DNA of 14,736 bases, from positions 1 to 14,736 of the forward strand of contig JAGQUL010000040.1 of assembly GCA_020438525.1 (NCBI GenBank), read 5' to 3'. Of this stretch, positions 5,560-13,575 are shown piece by piece (the stretch's first letter is position 1; every line of letters starts with the position of its first letter). The notes below the pieces were generated by a model, which did no database searches, had not been told where the DNA came from, and was given only the letters and a program-made list of their open reading frames with translations. The stretch comes from Thermoleophilia bacterium (GTDB taxonomy: Bacteria > Actinomycetota > Thermoleophilia > Gaiellales > SKUG01). The position numbers and the translations under genes are program-made.

Positions 5560-6475
5560 CTGCGCCGCACGCCTCGACCACGACCGGCCAGTCGAGCCAT
5601 GGAAGCCGTGCCGGATCGATCCAGGAACCGTCCTCGGCGTAGGCGGCGTGCTCGGTGAAGGTGCCGGGAGGACACGCCGGGTCGACGTATGTCGTTGTGA
5701 AGCTCCGAAGCTCGCGCAGCATCCCCGAGCCCGCGTCGAGGACCGCCTGGGTTCGAATGCCGGTCTGCTCGTCGATGTGGCCGATCACGATTCCCTGTCG
5801 ACCGAGCGAGTCCACCCCGAGCAGCGCCTCGTCGATCCCGTGCTGCCGGCCGAGCGAGCGGACCATCGCGGCGCGCAGGTCGGTCGGGACCGCCGGATCG
5901 ACGATCCAGCGGATCGTGGTGCGGAACGCCATCGTGTCGGCGGGGTCGTCGTAGCCAAGGTTGTCGATGCTGTCGCGGACCACGTCGACCAGCTCGGCGG
6001 GATCACGCGGCATCGACTGCACGAGCTCCGTCGCGTTCGCATCCAGCGTACCGTCGGCTGCGTGTTCGGGCCCCTGCACGATCGTGCGGTCGTCGTCGTT
6101 CTTGCGAAGGTCGATGCTGCCGACGATCGGATCCGCAGCCGTGGGCGATCCGGAGCCGAACAGCGACGTCGCCGTCTGGTCGAGCAGGCCACCACCGCCC
6201 GCCGTGGTGACCGCGCTGTCGCTGATGCCACCCGGGCCCACGCCACCGTCGCTCACGACCGCGACCACCGCCGCGAGCATCACCGCGAGCCCACCCGCGA
6301 CCGCCGGACGAAGCAGGCCGGCCCAGCGATGTCGCGGGCGACGTCCGGCCTTCCGGGCCTCCTCGGCGAGGATCGACTGCCAGAGGCGCTCCTCGATCCG
6401 CGACTGCAGGTAGGTGGGCGGCTCTGCCTCGTCGGCCCGGAACCCACGCAGCAGCTGCAGGTCACGATCGTCCAC
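5546..6475 (-). CDS. CU044_5270-like membrane protein, ECF sigma partner
   Basis: This encodes 309 residues. A cytosolic N-terminus (~1-50, DDRDLQLLRGFRADEAEPP) is followed by one membrane segment at ~52-75 and an extracytoplasmic part. The C-terminal half has the CU044_5270 pattern: LRAAMVRSLGRQHGI, then a D-x-x-GRQGIVIG strand, then AVLDAGSGMLREL. GTG at 6475 is chosen because GGAGG lies 6 nt upstream; the frame overlaps the sigma gene's end by 14 bp, so the two are translationally coupled. Such proteins are regularly encoded next to ECF sigma factors and are suspected membrane anti-sigma factors or sensors, but the HxxxCxxC zinc anti-sigma motif is absent. Two cysteines sit near the C-terminus. 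Its 3' end overlaps the convergent HExxH gene by 14 bp. The exact role is not established. Confidence 0.82.
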   Translation of the reverse strand: MDDRDLQLLRGFRADEAEPPTYLQSRIEERLWQSILAEEARKAGRRPRHRWAGLLRPAVAGGLAVMLAAVVAVVSDGGVGPGGISDSAVTTAGGGGLLDQTATSLFGSGSPTAADPIVGSIDLRKNDDDRTIVQGPEHAADGTLDANATELVQSMPRDPAELVDVVRDSIDNLGYDDPADTMAFRTTIRWIVDPAVPTDLRAAMVRSLGRQHGIDEALLGVDSLGRQGIVIGHIDEQTGIRTQAVLDAGSGMLRELRSFTTTYVDPACPPGTFTEHAAYAEDGSWIDPARLPWLDWPVVVEACGAVSGG

Positions 6476-7118
6476 GACGCACCTCCGTGGAAGTCGGTCC
6501 ACCGCCGGTCACCGAACCGGCATCGAGCCCGTTCTGCGCAAGGTGCTCCTGCACGAGGCGCCGGGCGCGATTCAGGCGGGATCGGACGGTTCCGACCGGA
6601 ATGTCGAGGGCCTCCGCGATGTCCTCGTAGGACATGTCGTTCCAGGCGAACATCAGCAGCGCCTCGCGATCGCCCGGCTTGAGCGCCTCGAGCGCGCCGG
6701 CGAGCACGCCTGTCTGCGCCTCGGCGTCGAGGCGCGCGTCGGACGCCGCGTGATCGTCGTGGCTTCGATCATCCACGCCGTGGCGCTGGAACGCGCGCAG
6801 CTGGCGAACCTCGCTGCGGGCCTGGTTGCGAAGCAGGTTGGTGGCGATCCCGAACAGCCACGGGCGGGCGTCGTCGCGTTCGAGGTCGAAGCGGTGGCGT
6901 TGGGCAAACGCCCGCGTGAACGTCTCGCTGGTCACGTCCTCGGCGAGGTCCCGGCCCACCCTGCGGGCCAGGTAGCCGAAGAGGACGCGCTGATGTCGTT
7001 CAACGAGGGGCATGAATGCTCGTGGGTCGTCGATCGACCGTGCGATCAGCTCCGCATCGGTCGGTTCTGTGTTCGGGCTGCCGTTCGGCGGTCCGTCATG
7101 TGTCGGCGGGGTCACCAT
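6462..7118 (-). CDS. ECF-type RNA polymerase sigma factor
   Basis: This encodes 218 residues from ATG 7118, or 237 from an in-frame ATG at 7175; neither start has a clear Shine-Dalgarno or a well-placed -10, so the start is uncertain. Sigma region 2 is YLARRVGRDLAEDVTSETF with the DARPWLFGIATNLLRN helix that melts and binds the -10 element. Sigma region 4 is ALKPGDREALLMFAWNDM followed by the helix-turn-helix SYEDIAEALDIPVGTVRSRLNRARR. Regions 1 and 3 are missing, as expected for the extracytoplasmic-function group. Its end is coupled to the CU044_5270-like membrane protein, a known genomic pairing. Upstream on the same strand are a methyltransferase-like protein and HtpX, with an 86-bp gap that could hold a promoter. 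Confidence 0.93.
   Translation of the reverse strand: MVTPPTHDGPPNGSPNTEPTDAELIARSIDDPRAFMPLVERHQRVLFGYLARRVGRDLAEDVTSETFTRAFAQRHRFDLERDDARPWLFGIATNLLRNQARSEVRQLRAFQRHGVDDRSHDDHAASDARLDAEAQTGVLAGALEALKPGDREALLMFAWNDMSYEDIAEALDIPVGTVRSRLNRARRLVQEHLAQNGLDAGSVTGGGPTSTEVRRGRS
6482..6486 (-). promoter_or_regulatory. Shine-Dalgarno deciding the CU044_5270-like start
   Basis: GGAGG on the minus strand lies 6 nt before GTG 6475-6473, inside the sigma gene's last codons. It rules against the longer in-frame GTG at 6502, which has no such site. Confidence 0.6.
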
Positions 7119-7204
7119 GTCGTATTGGCCGTCTGCCCGTTCCGGGTTCACGCCCAACCCGGTCGAATCGAGCATCCTTGTCTCATCGATCGATCATCGC
7201 TTCG

Positions 7205-8089
7205 TCAATGCCGGTCGACCGACCGCAATCTGTCGCGAAACAGCACACCGGTCGTGGGTCCGGCGAGCGTCGTGCGGGCGACCGACGCACGCACGAGGAA
7301 CTGCTTGCGAGGCTCGAACGGCCAACGCCACCACGCCGTGTCCGAGATCGAGGCCCCGAGACGCTCCAGCACGAGGTGCGGGTCGCATGCGTCGTGCCGG
7401 CGAAGGCGTCGCCACGTGCCGTCCGGATCTTCCAGCGCGTCGTCGAGCGAGACAGGCTGGTCCTGCCCCTTCGTCCAGCACGCCACGTCGTGCACGTGCA
7501 CGGCATGCCCGCCACGAGCGAGCGACGCCTGGATGCGCTGGACCAGTGCGTTCGTGAGGTGCGGATCGTACCGGCGCATCAGCTCGTGCTGGCGTCGGCC
7601 GTGGACGCCGAGCGCGAGCAGCCCCGAGTGCAGCAGCTGCGTGTAGAGCATGTCGCCCACGACCACGTCGTAGTCGCCGCTTCCCAGCTTTCCATATGGC
7701 AGTGGCAGTGCCTCGGGAAGCCTGCTCCCGTCTCGTACCGCCCGAAGCACGACGTCGGCAGACCCACCCGTCACGTCGGTCTCCACGAAACGAATCACGC
7801 GTCGTCGACCACGCGGCACCCGTGCGACCGCCCGGCTCACCGAATCGGGATCGAAGTCGATCAGGTCGATCGACCCTGCACGGTGGACCAGCCGCAGCAA
7901 CGGCACGTCGTCGCAGCTGCCGGCGCCGACCAGCGCGACGCGCGCTCCCGTGCGCGTGATCGGGTCGAGCAGCGACCACAGCGAGTCCCGAACCGCCCCC
8001 CAGCGGTCGAGCCGCAGGCCCTGATGCATCGAGTTGTTGACTGCGTTGGCGCTGCGCGCGATCGCGTCCGTGGAATGGATGTCGTTCAC
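7205..8089 (-). CDS. SAM-dependent methyltransferase-like protein
   Basis: This encodes 294 residues. Residues ~51-65 (VALVGAGSCDDVPLL) form a class I SAM-binding motif I, followed by IDLIDFDPDS with the acidic ribose-binding residue near 78-80, and VIRFVETDVTGG as the next strand. A fourth-strand-like YDVVVGDMLYTQLLHSG lies near 140-160. The substrate cannot be read from the sequence. GTG at 8089 overlaps the TGA of htpX as GTGA, so it is probably translated by coupled ribosomes in the HtpX mRNA. No signal peptide or membrane segment. Confident of the Rossmann methyltransferase fold; the target is unknown. Confidence 0.78.
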   Translation of the reverse strand: MNDIHSTDAIARSANAVNNSMHQGLRLDRWGAVRDSLWSLLDPITRTGARVALVGAGSCDDVPLLRLVHRAGSIDLIDFDPDSVSRAVARVPRGRRRVIRFVETDVTGGSADVVLRAVRDGSRLPEALPLPYGKLGSGDYDVVVGDMLYTQLLHSGLLALGVHGRRQHELMRRYDPHLTNALVQRIQASLARGGHAVHVHDVACWTKGQDQPVSLDDALEDPDGTWRRLRRHDACDPHLVLERLGASISDTAWWRWPFEPRKQFLVRASVARTTLAGPTTGVLFRDRLRSVDRH

Positions 8090-9027
8090 GTCGAACCGCC
8101 GAACGATCCCGACATCGGATCCTGGCCACCAGCCATCGCGCGAAGTCGACGTATCCGCTCCTCGAGCGGCGGATGCGTGTCGAAGAGCCCGCCGAGCCCG
8201 GAGCGCAGGCCCTCGTTGTCGCGCAGCGGCGACTCGATGTAGAGATGCGCGGTCGCCCGCGTCACGGTATGCAGCGGCGTGTGGTCCGCGGCGAGCTTCT
8301 CGAGCGCTGATGCGAGGCCGTCCGCATCACCCGCGATGTCGACCGCGCTCGCGTCGGCAAGGTACTCGCGTCGTCGCGACAGCGACAGCTGCAGGAGCGT
8401 CGCCATGAGCGGCGCCAGCACGAGCACCGCGATCCCGAGGATCACCTGGACGGGATTGCTGCCGCCGCTTCGGTTCCTGCCGCCGCCGGAGAACCACGTC
8501 ATCCGGATCAGCACGTCGCACAGCAGCACGACCGATCCGACGAGCACCGTCACCAGCGACATCAGCTGCACGTCGCGGTTGCGGACGTGCGCGATCTCGT
8601 GCGCCATCACGCCCTCCAGCTCGCGCCGATCGAGCAGCGCGAGCAGCCCGGTCGTCGCGGCCACGTACGCGGTCTCGGGCGAGCGGCCCGCGGCGAAGGC
8701 GTTCGGTGCCGGGTCCTGGATGATGTACACGTCGGGCGTCCTGGCCAGCCCCGCGGCGATCGCGGCATTGTCGACGGCGTTCCACAGCTCGCGGTGCTCG
8801 CTTCGCGTGATCGGGTGTGCACCCGCGACCCGGGCCACGATCGCGCCGGAGGTGCGCCACGCGATGATCCCGTACACGATCGCGAACGCGCCGGCGATGC
8901 CGGCGATCGACGGGTCGTAGATCCCCGCGATCGCCGCGGCGAGCGCGAGCACCAGCACGCCGAAACCGAGGATCACCACGAGCGTGCGCCAGCGGTTCGC
9001 CTGTATCTGGTCGCGCACGGTCATCAT
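8086..9027 (-). CDS. htpX: HtpX-like M48 membrane zinc metalloprotease
   Basis: This encodes 313 residues from ATG 9027 (9024 is also possible). Two membrane segments lie at ~14-33 and ~38-58, then the conserved core with NAFAAGRSPETAYVAATTGLL and the active site AHEIAHVRNRD (His143, Glu144, His147), two more membrane segments (~154-176, ~193-212), and RRREYLADASAV carrying the third zinc ligand Glu221. The C-terminal THPPLEERIRRL is the M48 end signature. The family degrades misfolded membrane proteins at the cytoplasmic face under stress. It heads a chain with the methyltransferase, sigma factor and CU044_5270-like genes. A weak CAGGAT box 6 nt before the ATG suggests a leaderless start; AGGA could alternatively act as a Shine-Dalgarno. 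Confidence 0.93.
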   Translation of the reverse strand: MMTVRDQIQANRWRTLVVILGFGVLVLALAAAIAGIYDPSIAGIAGAFAIVYGIIAWRTSGAIVARVAGAHPITRSEHRELWNAVDNAAIAAGLARTPDVYIIQDPAPNAFAAGRSPETAYVAATTGLLALLDRRELEGVMAHEIAHVRNRDVQLMSLVTVLVGSVVLLCDVLIRMTWFSGGGRNRSGGSNPVQVILGIAVLVLAPLMATLLQLSLSRRREYLADASAVDIAGDADGLASALEKLAADHTPLHTVTRATAHLYIESPLRDNEGLRSGLGGLFDTHPPLEERIRRLRAMAGGQDPMSGSFGGST

Positions 9028-9033
9028 GCCTGC

Positions 9034-9063
9034 ATCCTGCCCGACGGTGCCGTTCGCGAACAA
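9034..9063 (-). promoter_or_regulatory. Weak promoter candidate for htpX
   Basis: TTGTTC (9058-9063), an 18-nt spacer and CAGGAT (9034-9039) precede ATG 9027 by 6 nt. A perfect 10-bp palindrome GTTCGCGAAC (9052-9061) overlaps the -35 side and could be an operator. Both hexamers are poor matches. Confidence 0.25.
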
Positions 9064-9146
9064 CCCGCCGATCGGACGCACTTGCAGTTCTTCGTGGGCG
9101 ATGTCGGGGGCTCACGTCGCGAGGCACAGCCGCCGATTCCTCGCGC

Positions 9147-10568
9147 GTGTCCGCACCCACGCACACGGCATCGCTCTTCGGCGGGGCGATCGGGGTACTG
9201 CAGCAGCTCGCCAACGAGCTGATGTCGCGCGTCACGGTGCAGGTCGGTCCGCTTCCCGACGTGCCGATCGGCGACGTGATCGACACGCGGCGTGGCGCTG
9301 CCCGCGACGCCGCCGACGCGGTCGAGGTGCTCCTCGATGCGCTTCGCGGCCGACACGACGTGGATCCGCAGCGCGCCCGCGCGACCCGACCGCTGCTGCT
9401 CGACACCACGGTCCAGGGCAGCTCGTCGGGAACGTCGACGCGGCTCGTCGTCGACGCGGATGCGCCCGATGCCGGCTGGGGGACCGCCGGACGCGAGTCC
9501 GCAATGGTCGCCGTGTACGTCGACGGCGTCTACCACTCGACGATCGTGGTGCTGCACGAGCGCAGCGAGCCGTACGAGGTCAACCTCGGCGAGCTGCCGG
9601 CCGGCGGTCATCGCGTCGAGCTTCGCGCGGCCACCGATGTCGCACCCACGATGCCGGTCGTGCGCAGCGCGAGCGCACGGGTCACCTCCGGCGACGAGGC
9701 ACTCGTCGACCGCTACGCACCGGTGTTCGTGATGCGCGACTGCGACACGGGCGAGCGCAACTCGAGCTCGCGCAGCGACGCACCGCTGCTCATGACCCCC
9801 GCGATCACCCACCACCCCGACGGCTCGCGAACCATCGAGTACCGGGTGGTGCTCAGCAACGAGGACGGCGGCACCGCACCGCCGGACCTGCTCGCGAAGT
9901 TCGGCCGCACGATCGACGCCGAGCCGCTCTATCGCGTCACCATCGATGCCGACGGCCGCGTCACCGACGAGCAGTACCAGTCACCCGTCCATCGCTGGCT
10001 CGCGTTCGACGGCGAGCACCACGGCGCACGCCCGATCCTGCGGGTCAGCACCGCCAACAACCTCGTCAGCGCCCGCCCGGGGCTGCGCGGGGCCGAGCGC
10101 TGGAGCGACGCCGCCATCGACATCATCGCCCCGGAGACGTCGGATCACGAGGTGATGCGCGCGCATCCGTGGACCTGGCGCGTGATGGCGCTCGAGCTGC
10201 TTCGCGAGGGTCGCACCGCCGCTGCAGATGCAGTGCGCGGCGCTCGACAGATCGGCGATCCTCGCCGGTACGTGTTCCTCGGCCCGCTCGACGACGCAGC
10301 TCGGGCAGCGATCGCCGCCGCAGGTGGCCTCGTGCTCGTGCTCGCCGACGGCAGCCGCGTGCTCGCGAAGATCGCGAAGGGATTCGCCGCCGGCGACTTC
10401 CACCAGTCCGCGCTCGAGCTGCCCGACGGTGCAGCCACCGACGCGGTGCGAGGCGTGGCCGACCTCGACGTCTCCGCCGTCGTGCTCGACGCCGACCTCT
10501 CGATGCGCGTGCTCCGGCCAGCGGCGCGAGAATCCGCAGGCGTCCGCGGTGCGTACGTCCGAGCATGA
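9147..10568 (+). CDS. Unrecognised 473-residue protein
   Basis: I do not recognise this family. The N-terminus (~1-75) is helical with no signal peptide. Residues ~115-180 look like a β-sandwich (VAVYVDGVYHSTIVVLHE, then LPAGGHRVELRAAT). Residues ~187-310 begin DRYAPVFVMRDCD and continue with TIEYRVVLSNEDGG and LLAKFGRTIDAEPLYRVTID, loosely recalling Vps62-like modules, but this is weak. Residues ~320-430 are α/β with Ala-rich helices. GTG at 9147 is used; no Shine-Dalgarno or good -10 is near, so the start may be elsewhere. It is divergent from htpX and its stop overlaps the start of the DUF2177 gene as ATGA, implying a two-gene unit. Coding is clear from codon bias and uninterrupted length. 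Confidence 0.75.
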   Translation: MSAPTHTASLFGGAIGVLQQLANELMSRVTVQVGPLPDVPIGDVIDTRRGAARDAADAVEVLLDALRGRHDVDPQRARATRPLLLDTTVQGSSSGTSTRLVVDADAPDAGWGTAGRESAMVAVYVDGVYHSTIVVLHERSEPYEVNLGELPAGGHRVELRAATDVAPTMPVVRSASARVTSGDEALVDRYAPVFVMRDCDTGERNSSSRSDAPLLMTPAITHHPDGSRTIEYRVVLSNEDGGTAPPDLLAKFGRTIDAEPLYRVTIDADGRVTDEQYQSPVHRWLAFDGEHHGARPILRVSTANNLVSARPGLRGAERWSDAAIDIIAPETSDHEVMRAHPWTWRVMALELLREGRTAAADAVRGARQIGDPRRYVFLGPLDDAARAAIAAAGGLVLVLADGSRVLAKIAKGFAAGDFHQSALELPDGAATDAVRGVADLDVSAVVLDADLSMRVLRPAARESAGVRGAYVRA

Positions 10569-10972
10569 CCGTCTCACTCGCGCTCAAGCTCTATGCGCTC
10601 GCGTTCGGCGCATTCATCGTGATCGACCTCGTCTGGCTCGGGCTCGTGGCCAACGGGCTCTACCGGCGCGCGATGGGCCACCTCATGCGCGACACCCCGA
10701 ACTGGCCCGTCGCGATCGGGTTCTACCTGCTCTTCGTGGCCGGACTGACCTACTTCGCGATCGCGCCCGCGGTCACCGACGGCGGCGTTCGCGACGCGCT
10801 CGTGGCAGGCGCGCTCTACGGCCTCTTCACCTACGCGACGTTCGACCTGACCTGCTGGGCGGTGCTCGATCGCTGGCCGGCATGGATCGTTCCGATCGAC
10901 ATCGCCTGGGGCACCACGCTTGGCGCATCGGTCGCGGCCGCTGCCTGGCTCGTCAACGACGCGACGGGCTAG
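10565..10972 (+). CDS. DUF2177-family membrane protein
   Basis: This encodes 135 residues with about four membrane segments (~8-28, ~46-65, ~77-97, ~108-128). Family hallmarks are the IDLVWLGLVANGLYRRAMGHL start, the NWPVAIGFYLLFVAGLTYF segment, LYGLFTYATFDLTCWA and the closing DIAWGTTLGASVAAA. The ATG at 10565 overlaps the TGA of the 473-residue gene by 4 bp (ATGA), so translation is coupled. The 3' end overlaps the convergent MscS gene by 20 bp. The family has no established function; it is an integral membrane protein of the cytoplasmic membrane. Family assignment is confident. Confidence 0.9.
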   Translation: MTVSLALKLYALAFGAFIVIDLVWLGLVANGLYRRAMGHLMRDTPNWPVAIGFYLLFVAGLTYFAIAPAVTDGGVRDALVAGALYGLFTYATFDLTCWAVLDRWPAWIVPIDIAWGTTLGASVAAAAWLVNDATG

Positions 10973-11939
10973 CCGCGCCGCGACGTCGGGTGGTCGTCGC
11001 CTGACGCTCGCGCAGCTCCTGCTCGACCCGGCTCGTGACCCGCGCCGGGCGCACCTCGATCCGGTCCGGCAGCACGATCGCTGCCCGGTACTGCGCAAAT
11101 GCACGCTCGTCGAGGTTGAACACCTGCACGGTACCCACCAGGAGGTCGCCGAGCTCGGCATGCAGCTGCTGCGGAAGCGCCTGCTCGCACAGCCACTCCA
11201 TCGTGGGCGGCACGATCGCGCGGACGCGCAGGTGTCGCACGTGCCGGTCCTCGATCCGGTGCTGCTCGACCAGCCGCGGGCCGCGCAGGAAGAAGTTCTG
11301 CTGGAACGAGCGGATCCGCTCGCAGACGTGCTCGACCGCCTCGACCGCATCGGCGTCGTCGACCACGTACAGCTCGAGGTCGAAGTCGCACCACCCGTTC
11401 TTCACGCGCGAAAAGCCCTGCATGGCACCGTTGAGGACGACGTGCTGGTCGCCGTTGAACGAGCGGAGCGTCGTCGACCGCAGCCCGATCCGCTCGACCA
11501 CGCCGCTCAGGCCGTCCATCTGGGTGGTCTTGACGAAGTCGCCCACGGCGAGCTGTCCCTCGAACAGCAGCAGCGCGCCGCTGATCATGTCGATCAGCAC
11601 CCGCTGCAGCACGAACGCGATCACGATCACGATCACCGTGCCGGTCAGCGTCGCGTTCACCGGCGTGCCGATCGCCATGAACGCCGCAACGAGGATCCCG
11701 AGCATGACCACGGCGTATCGAGCCACGCTCGCCATCACCGTTGCCGCGGTGTTCATCTTCTTCGCACGTACCAGCGCGCCGTCGAGCGCGTGCGTGCGCG
11801 TCGAGGCGCGGCGCACGACCGAGTCGGTCACGCGCCGGTCGAACCAGCGAGCGACGAGCGCGGTGGCGAGCAGCACCACGGCCACGTAGAGCCAACGCGT
11901 GTTGCCGGTGCCCGGGTCGAGCCAGTCAGGGAGTCCCAT
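10953..11939 (-). CDS. MscS-type small-conductance mechanosensitive channel
   Basis: This encodes 328 residues. Membrane segments lie at ~16-31 and ~70-91, and the pore-lining helix is TVIVIVIAFVLQ (~101-112) running into LIDMISGALLLFEGQ. The signature follows as AVGDFVKTTQMDGLSGVVERIGLRSTTLRSFNGD (residues ~131-164, given here in fragments: AVGDFV, GVVERIGLRST, SFNGD) and VVLNGAM. The C-terminal part (~180-300) is the cytosolic α/β vestibule. The protein opens under membrane tension to release solutes during osmotic downshock. The ATG at 11939 is chosen because a TTGCGT/TACCCT promoter puts transcription at the start codon. It lies downstream of prfC but has its own promoter in the 45-bp gap; its end overlaps the DUF2177 gene tail to tail. 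Confidence 0.92.
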   Translation of the reverse strand: MGLPDWLDPGTGNTRWLYVAVVLLATALVARWFDRRVTDSVVRRASTRTHALDGALVRAKKMNTAATVMASVARYAVVMLGILVAAFMAIGTPVNATLTGTVIVIVIAFVLQRVLIDMISGALLLFEGQLAVGDFVKTTQMDGLSGVVERIGLRSTTLRSFNGDQHVVLNGAMQGFSRVKNGWCDFDLELYVVDDADAVEAVEHVCERIRSFQQNFFLRGPRLVEQHRIEDRHVRHLRVRAIVPPTMEWLCEQALPQQLHAELGDLLVGTVQVFNLDERAFAQYRAAIVLPDRIEVRPARVTSRVEQELRERQATTTRRRGAASPSRR

Positions 11940-11946
11940 GCGCGAC

Positions 11947-11974
11947 AGGGTATCGGTCCGCGCACGTCACGCAA
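11947..11974 (-). promoter_or_regulatory. Promoter of the MscS gene (leaderless)
   Basis: TTGCGT (11969-11974), a 16-nt spacer and TACCCT (11947-11952) lie in the 45-bp gap after prfC. The -10 ends 7 nt before ATG 11939, so the predicted mRNA begins at the start codon. Confidence 0.5.
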
Positions 11975-11984
11975 GTCGCGCGAT

Positions 11985-13529
11985 TCAGAGCACGTCGTGC
12001 AGCACGAGGTCGGGATGGTCGTTGCGATAGTGGTCGAGCGCCCAGGGCGAGCCGAACGCCAGCAGCCGCACGCCGTTGGTCGACTCGAGCACGCGCATCC
12101 CGCTCGCTCGTGGCGGCGTGCACTCGTTTGCCTCGTCCCACGCGACCGAGACCTGCAGCGGCAGCGGCGACAGCCCGACCTCCACGCCGAACTCGCCCGC
12201 CATCCGATGCGTGAACACCTCGTACTGCAGGTCGCCGACCGCCGCAGCGATCGGACTCTGGATGCCGACCGCCGGATCGACGTAGATCTGCACGACTCCC
12301 TCGTCTCCGAGCTGCTGCAGCCCCTGCTGGAACTGCTTGCGGCGCTGGATGTCGCGATTCGAGACCTGTCGGAAGATGTGCGGCGCAAACGTCGTGATGT
12401 GCGGGAAGCGAACCTCGCGGCCGGCGTGCAGCGTGTCGCCGATCCGCAGGTCGCGCGAGCCCGGAAGCACGATCACGTCGCCCGGCCATGCCTCCTCGAC
12501 CGTCGCGCGATCCTGGCCGAACGGCTCGACCGCGCGATTCATCACGATCGGTCGCCCGGTGCGAGACACGCTCACCTTGTCGCCGCGCTCGAACGAGCCG
12601 GAGCAGATCCGCATGAACGCAGCCACGTCGCGATGGCGCTGGTCCATGTTCGCCTGCAGCTTGAACACCTGGGCGCTGAACGCGTCCTCGAGCGGACGCG
12701 GGTCGCCGGCGGCATCCAGCCGCGGCTCGGGCGCCGGCGCGAGGTCGCGCATCGCGTCGATCAGGTGATCGACGCCGAACGAGTTGGCTGCCGAGCCGAA
12801 CAGCATCGGGGTCTGGTCGCCGGCAAGAAACGACTCGCGGTCGAATCCACCAGCGGCGCCCTGCGCCAGCTCGAGGTGCTCCGACGCGTCGTCCCACTCG
12901 CTCTCCTGGAAGCCGCGGGCATCCCACGGTGCCTGCTCGCGAACGTCGTCGCGTCCGGAGTCGGCTGCGTGCACCACGCCGGCGAACGCTGCCGCGTTGC
13001 CGGCCGGCCACGTCAGCGGCACGACCTGCAGGTCGAGCTCCTGCTCGACGTGGTCGAGCATCTCCATCGCGTCCATCGCCGGGCGGTCGATCTTGTTCAC
13101 GAACGTGATGATCGGCAGGCGCCGCGCGCGGCACACCTCGAAGAGGCGTCGGGTCTGCGGCTCGATGCCCTTCGCCGCGTCGAGCAGCATCACCGCGGAG
13201 TCGACGGCGCTCAGCACGCGGTACGTGTCTTCCGAGAAGTCGCCGTGGCCAGGCGTGTCGAGGAGGTTCACGACGTGGCCCTCGGTCTCGATCCGCACCG
13301 CGCTCGACGCGACCGAGATCCCGCGCTCGCGCTCCATCTCCATCCAGTCGGTGACCGTGCCGCGTCGCTGGGCATCGCCGCGCGTGTGCACGGTGCCGGC
13401 GCGACCGATCATCGCCGTGTGCGCGAGCAGCTGCTCGGTGAGCGTCGTCTTGCCGGCGTCCGGGTGGGAGATGATCGCGACGGTGCGGCGCAGCTTCGCG
13501 TGGGAACGGATCGATTCGGGGGAGGCCAT
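11985..13529 (-). CDS. prfC: Peptide chain release factor 3 (RF3)
   Basis: This encodes 514 residues, close to the usual ~525. GTPase motifs are G1 SHPDAGKTT (21-29), switch I ERERGISVASS (66-76), G3 DTPGHGDF (91-98) and G4 NKID (145-148). The EF-G-like domain II and the RF3-specific C-terminus follow (FPHITTFAPHIFRQV, GVVQIYVDP, LQYEVFTHRMAGEFGVE). RF3 is a translational GTPase that removes RF1/RF2 from the ribosome after peptide release. The AHPD-to-SHPD change in G1 is common. The ATG at 13529 has TAGAAT 7 nt upstream, a leaderless arrangement. It is divergent from a 49-residue membrane protein across only 52 bp, and followed by the MscS gene. Confidence 0.95.
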   Translation of the reverse strand: MASPESIRSHAKLRRTVAIISHPDAGKTTLTEQLLAHTAMIGRAGTVHTRGDAQRRGTVTDWMEMERERGISVASSAVRIETEGHVVNLLDTPGHGDFSEDTYRVLSAVDSAVMLLDAAKGIEPQTRRLFEVCRARRLPIITFVNKIDRPAMDAMEMLDHVEQELDLQVVPLTWPAGNAAAFAGVVHAADSGRDDVREQAPWDARGFQESEWDDASEHLELAQGAAGGFDRESFLAGDQTPMLFGSAANSFGVDHLIDAMRDLAPAPEPRLDAAGDPRPLEDAFSAQVFKLQANMDQRHRDVAAFMRICSGSFERGDKVSVSRTGRPIVMNRAVEPFGQDRATVEEAWPGDVIVLPGSRDLRIGDTLHAGREVRFPHITTFAPHIFRQVSNRDIQRRKQFQQGLQQLGDEGVVQIYVDPAVGIQSPIAAAVGDLQYEVFTHRMAGEFGVEVGLSPLPLQVSVAWDEANECTPPRASGMRVLESTNGVRLLAFGSPWALDHYRNDHPDLVLHDVL

Positions 13530-13536
13530 CAGGCGT

Positions 13537-13542
13537 ATTCTA
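13537..13542 (-). promoter_or_regulatory. -10 element of prfC (leaderless)
   Basis: TAGAAT on the minus strand matches TATAAT at five of six positions and ends 7 nt before ATG 13529. The -35 region is weak. It sits next to the -35 of the divergent small gene. Confidence 0.55.
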
Positions 13543-13546
13543 GGTC

Positions 13547-13575
13547 TTGTTGCAATTCATGCAGCATGGTACGGT
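13547..13575 (+). promoter_or_regulatory. Promoter of the 49-residue membrane protein (leaderless)
   Basis: TTGTTG (13547-13552), a 17-nt spacer and TACGGT (13570-13575) precede ATG 13582 by 6 nt, so the transcript should start at the ATG. The promoter shares a 52-bp spacer with prfC's promoter, so polymerases at the two could interfere. Confidence 0.5.

Noticed and set aside
8984..10972. A 662-codon open frame on the plus strand
   Set aside because: Most of it is an Arg-rich shadow of the 473-residue gene. Only its last 135 codons are real: they are the DUF2177 gene starting at 10565.
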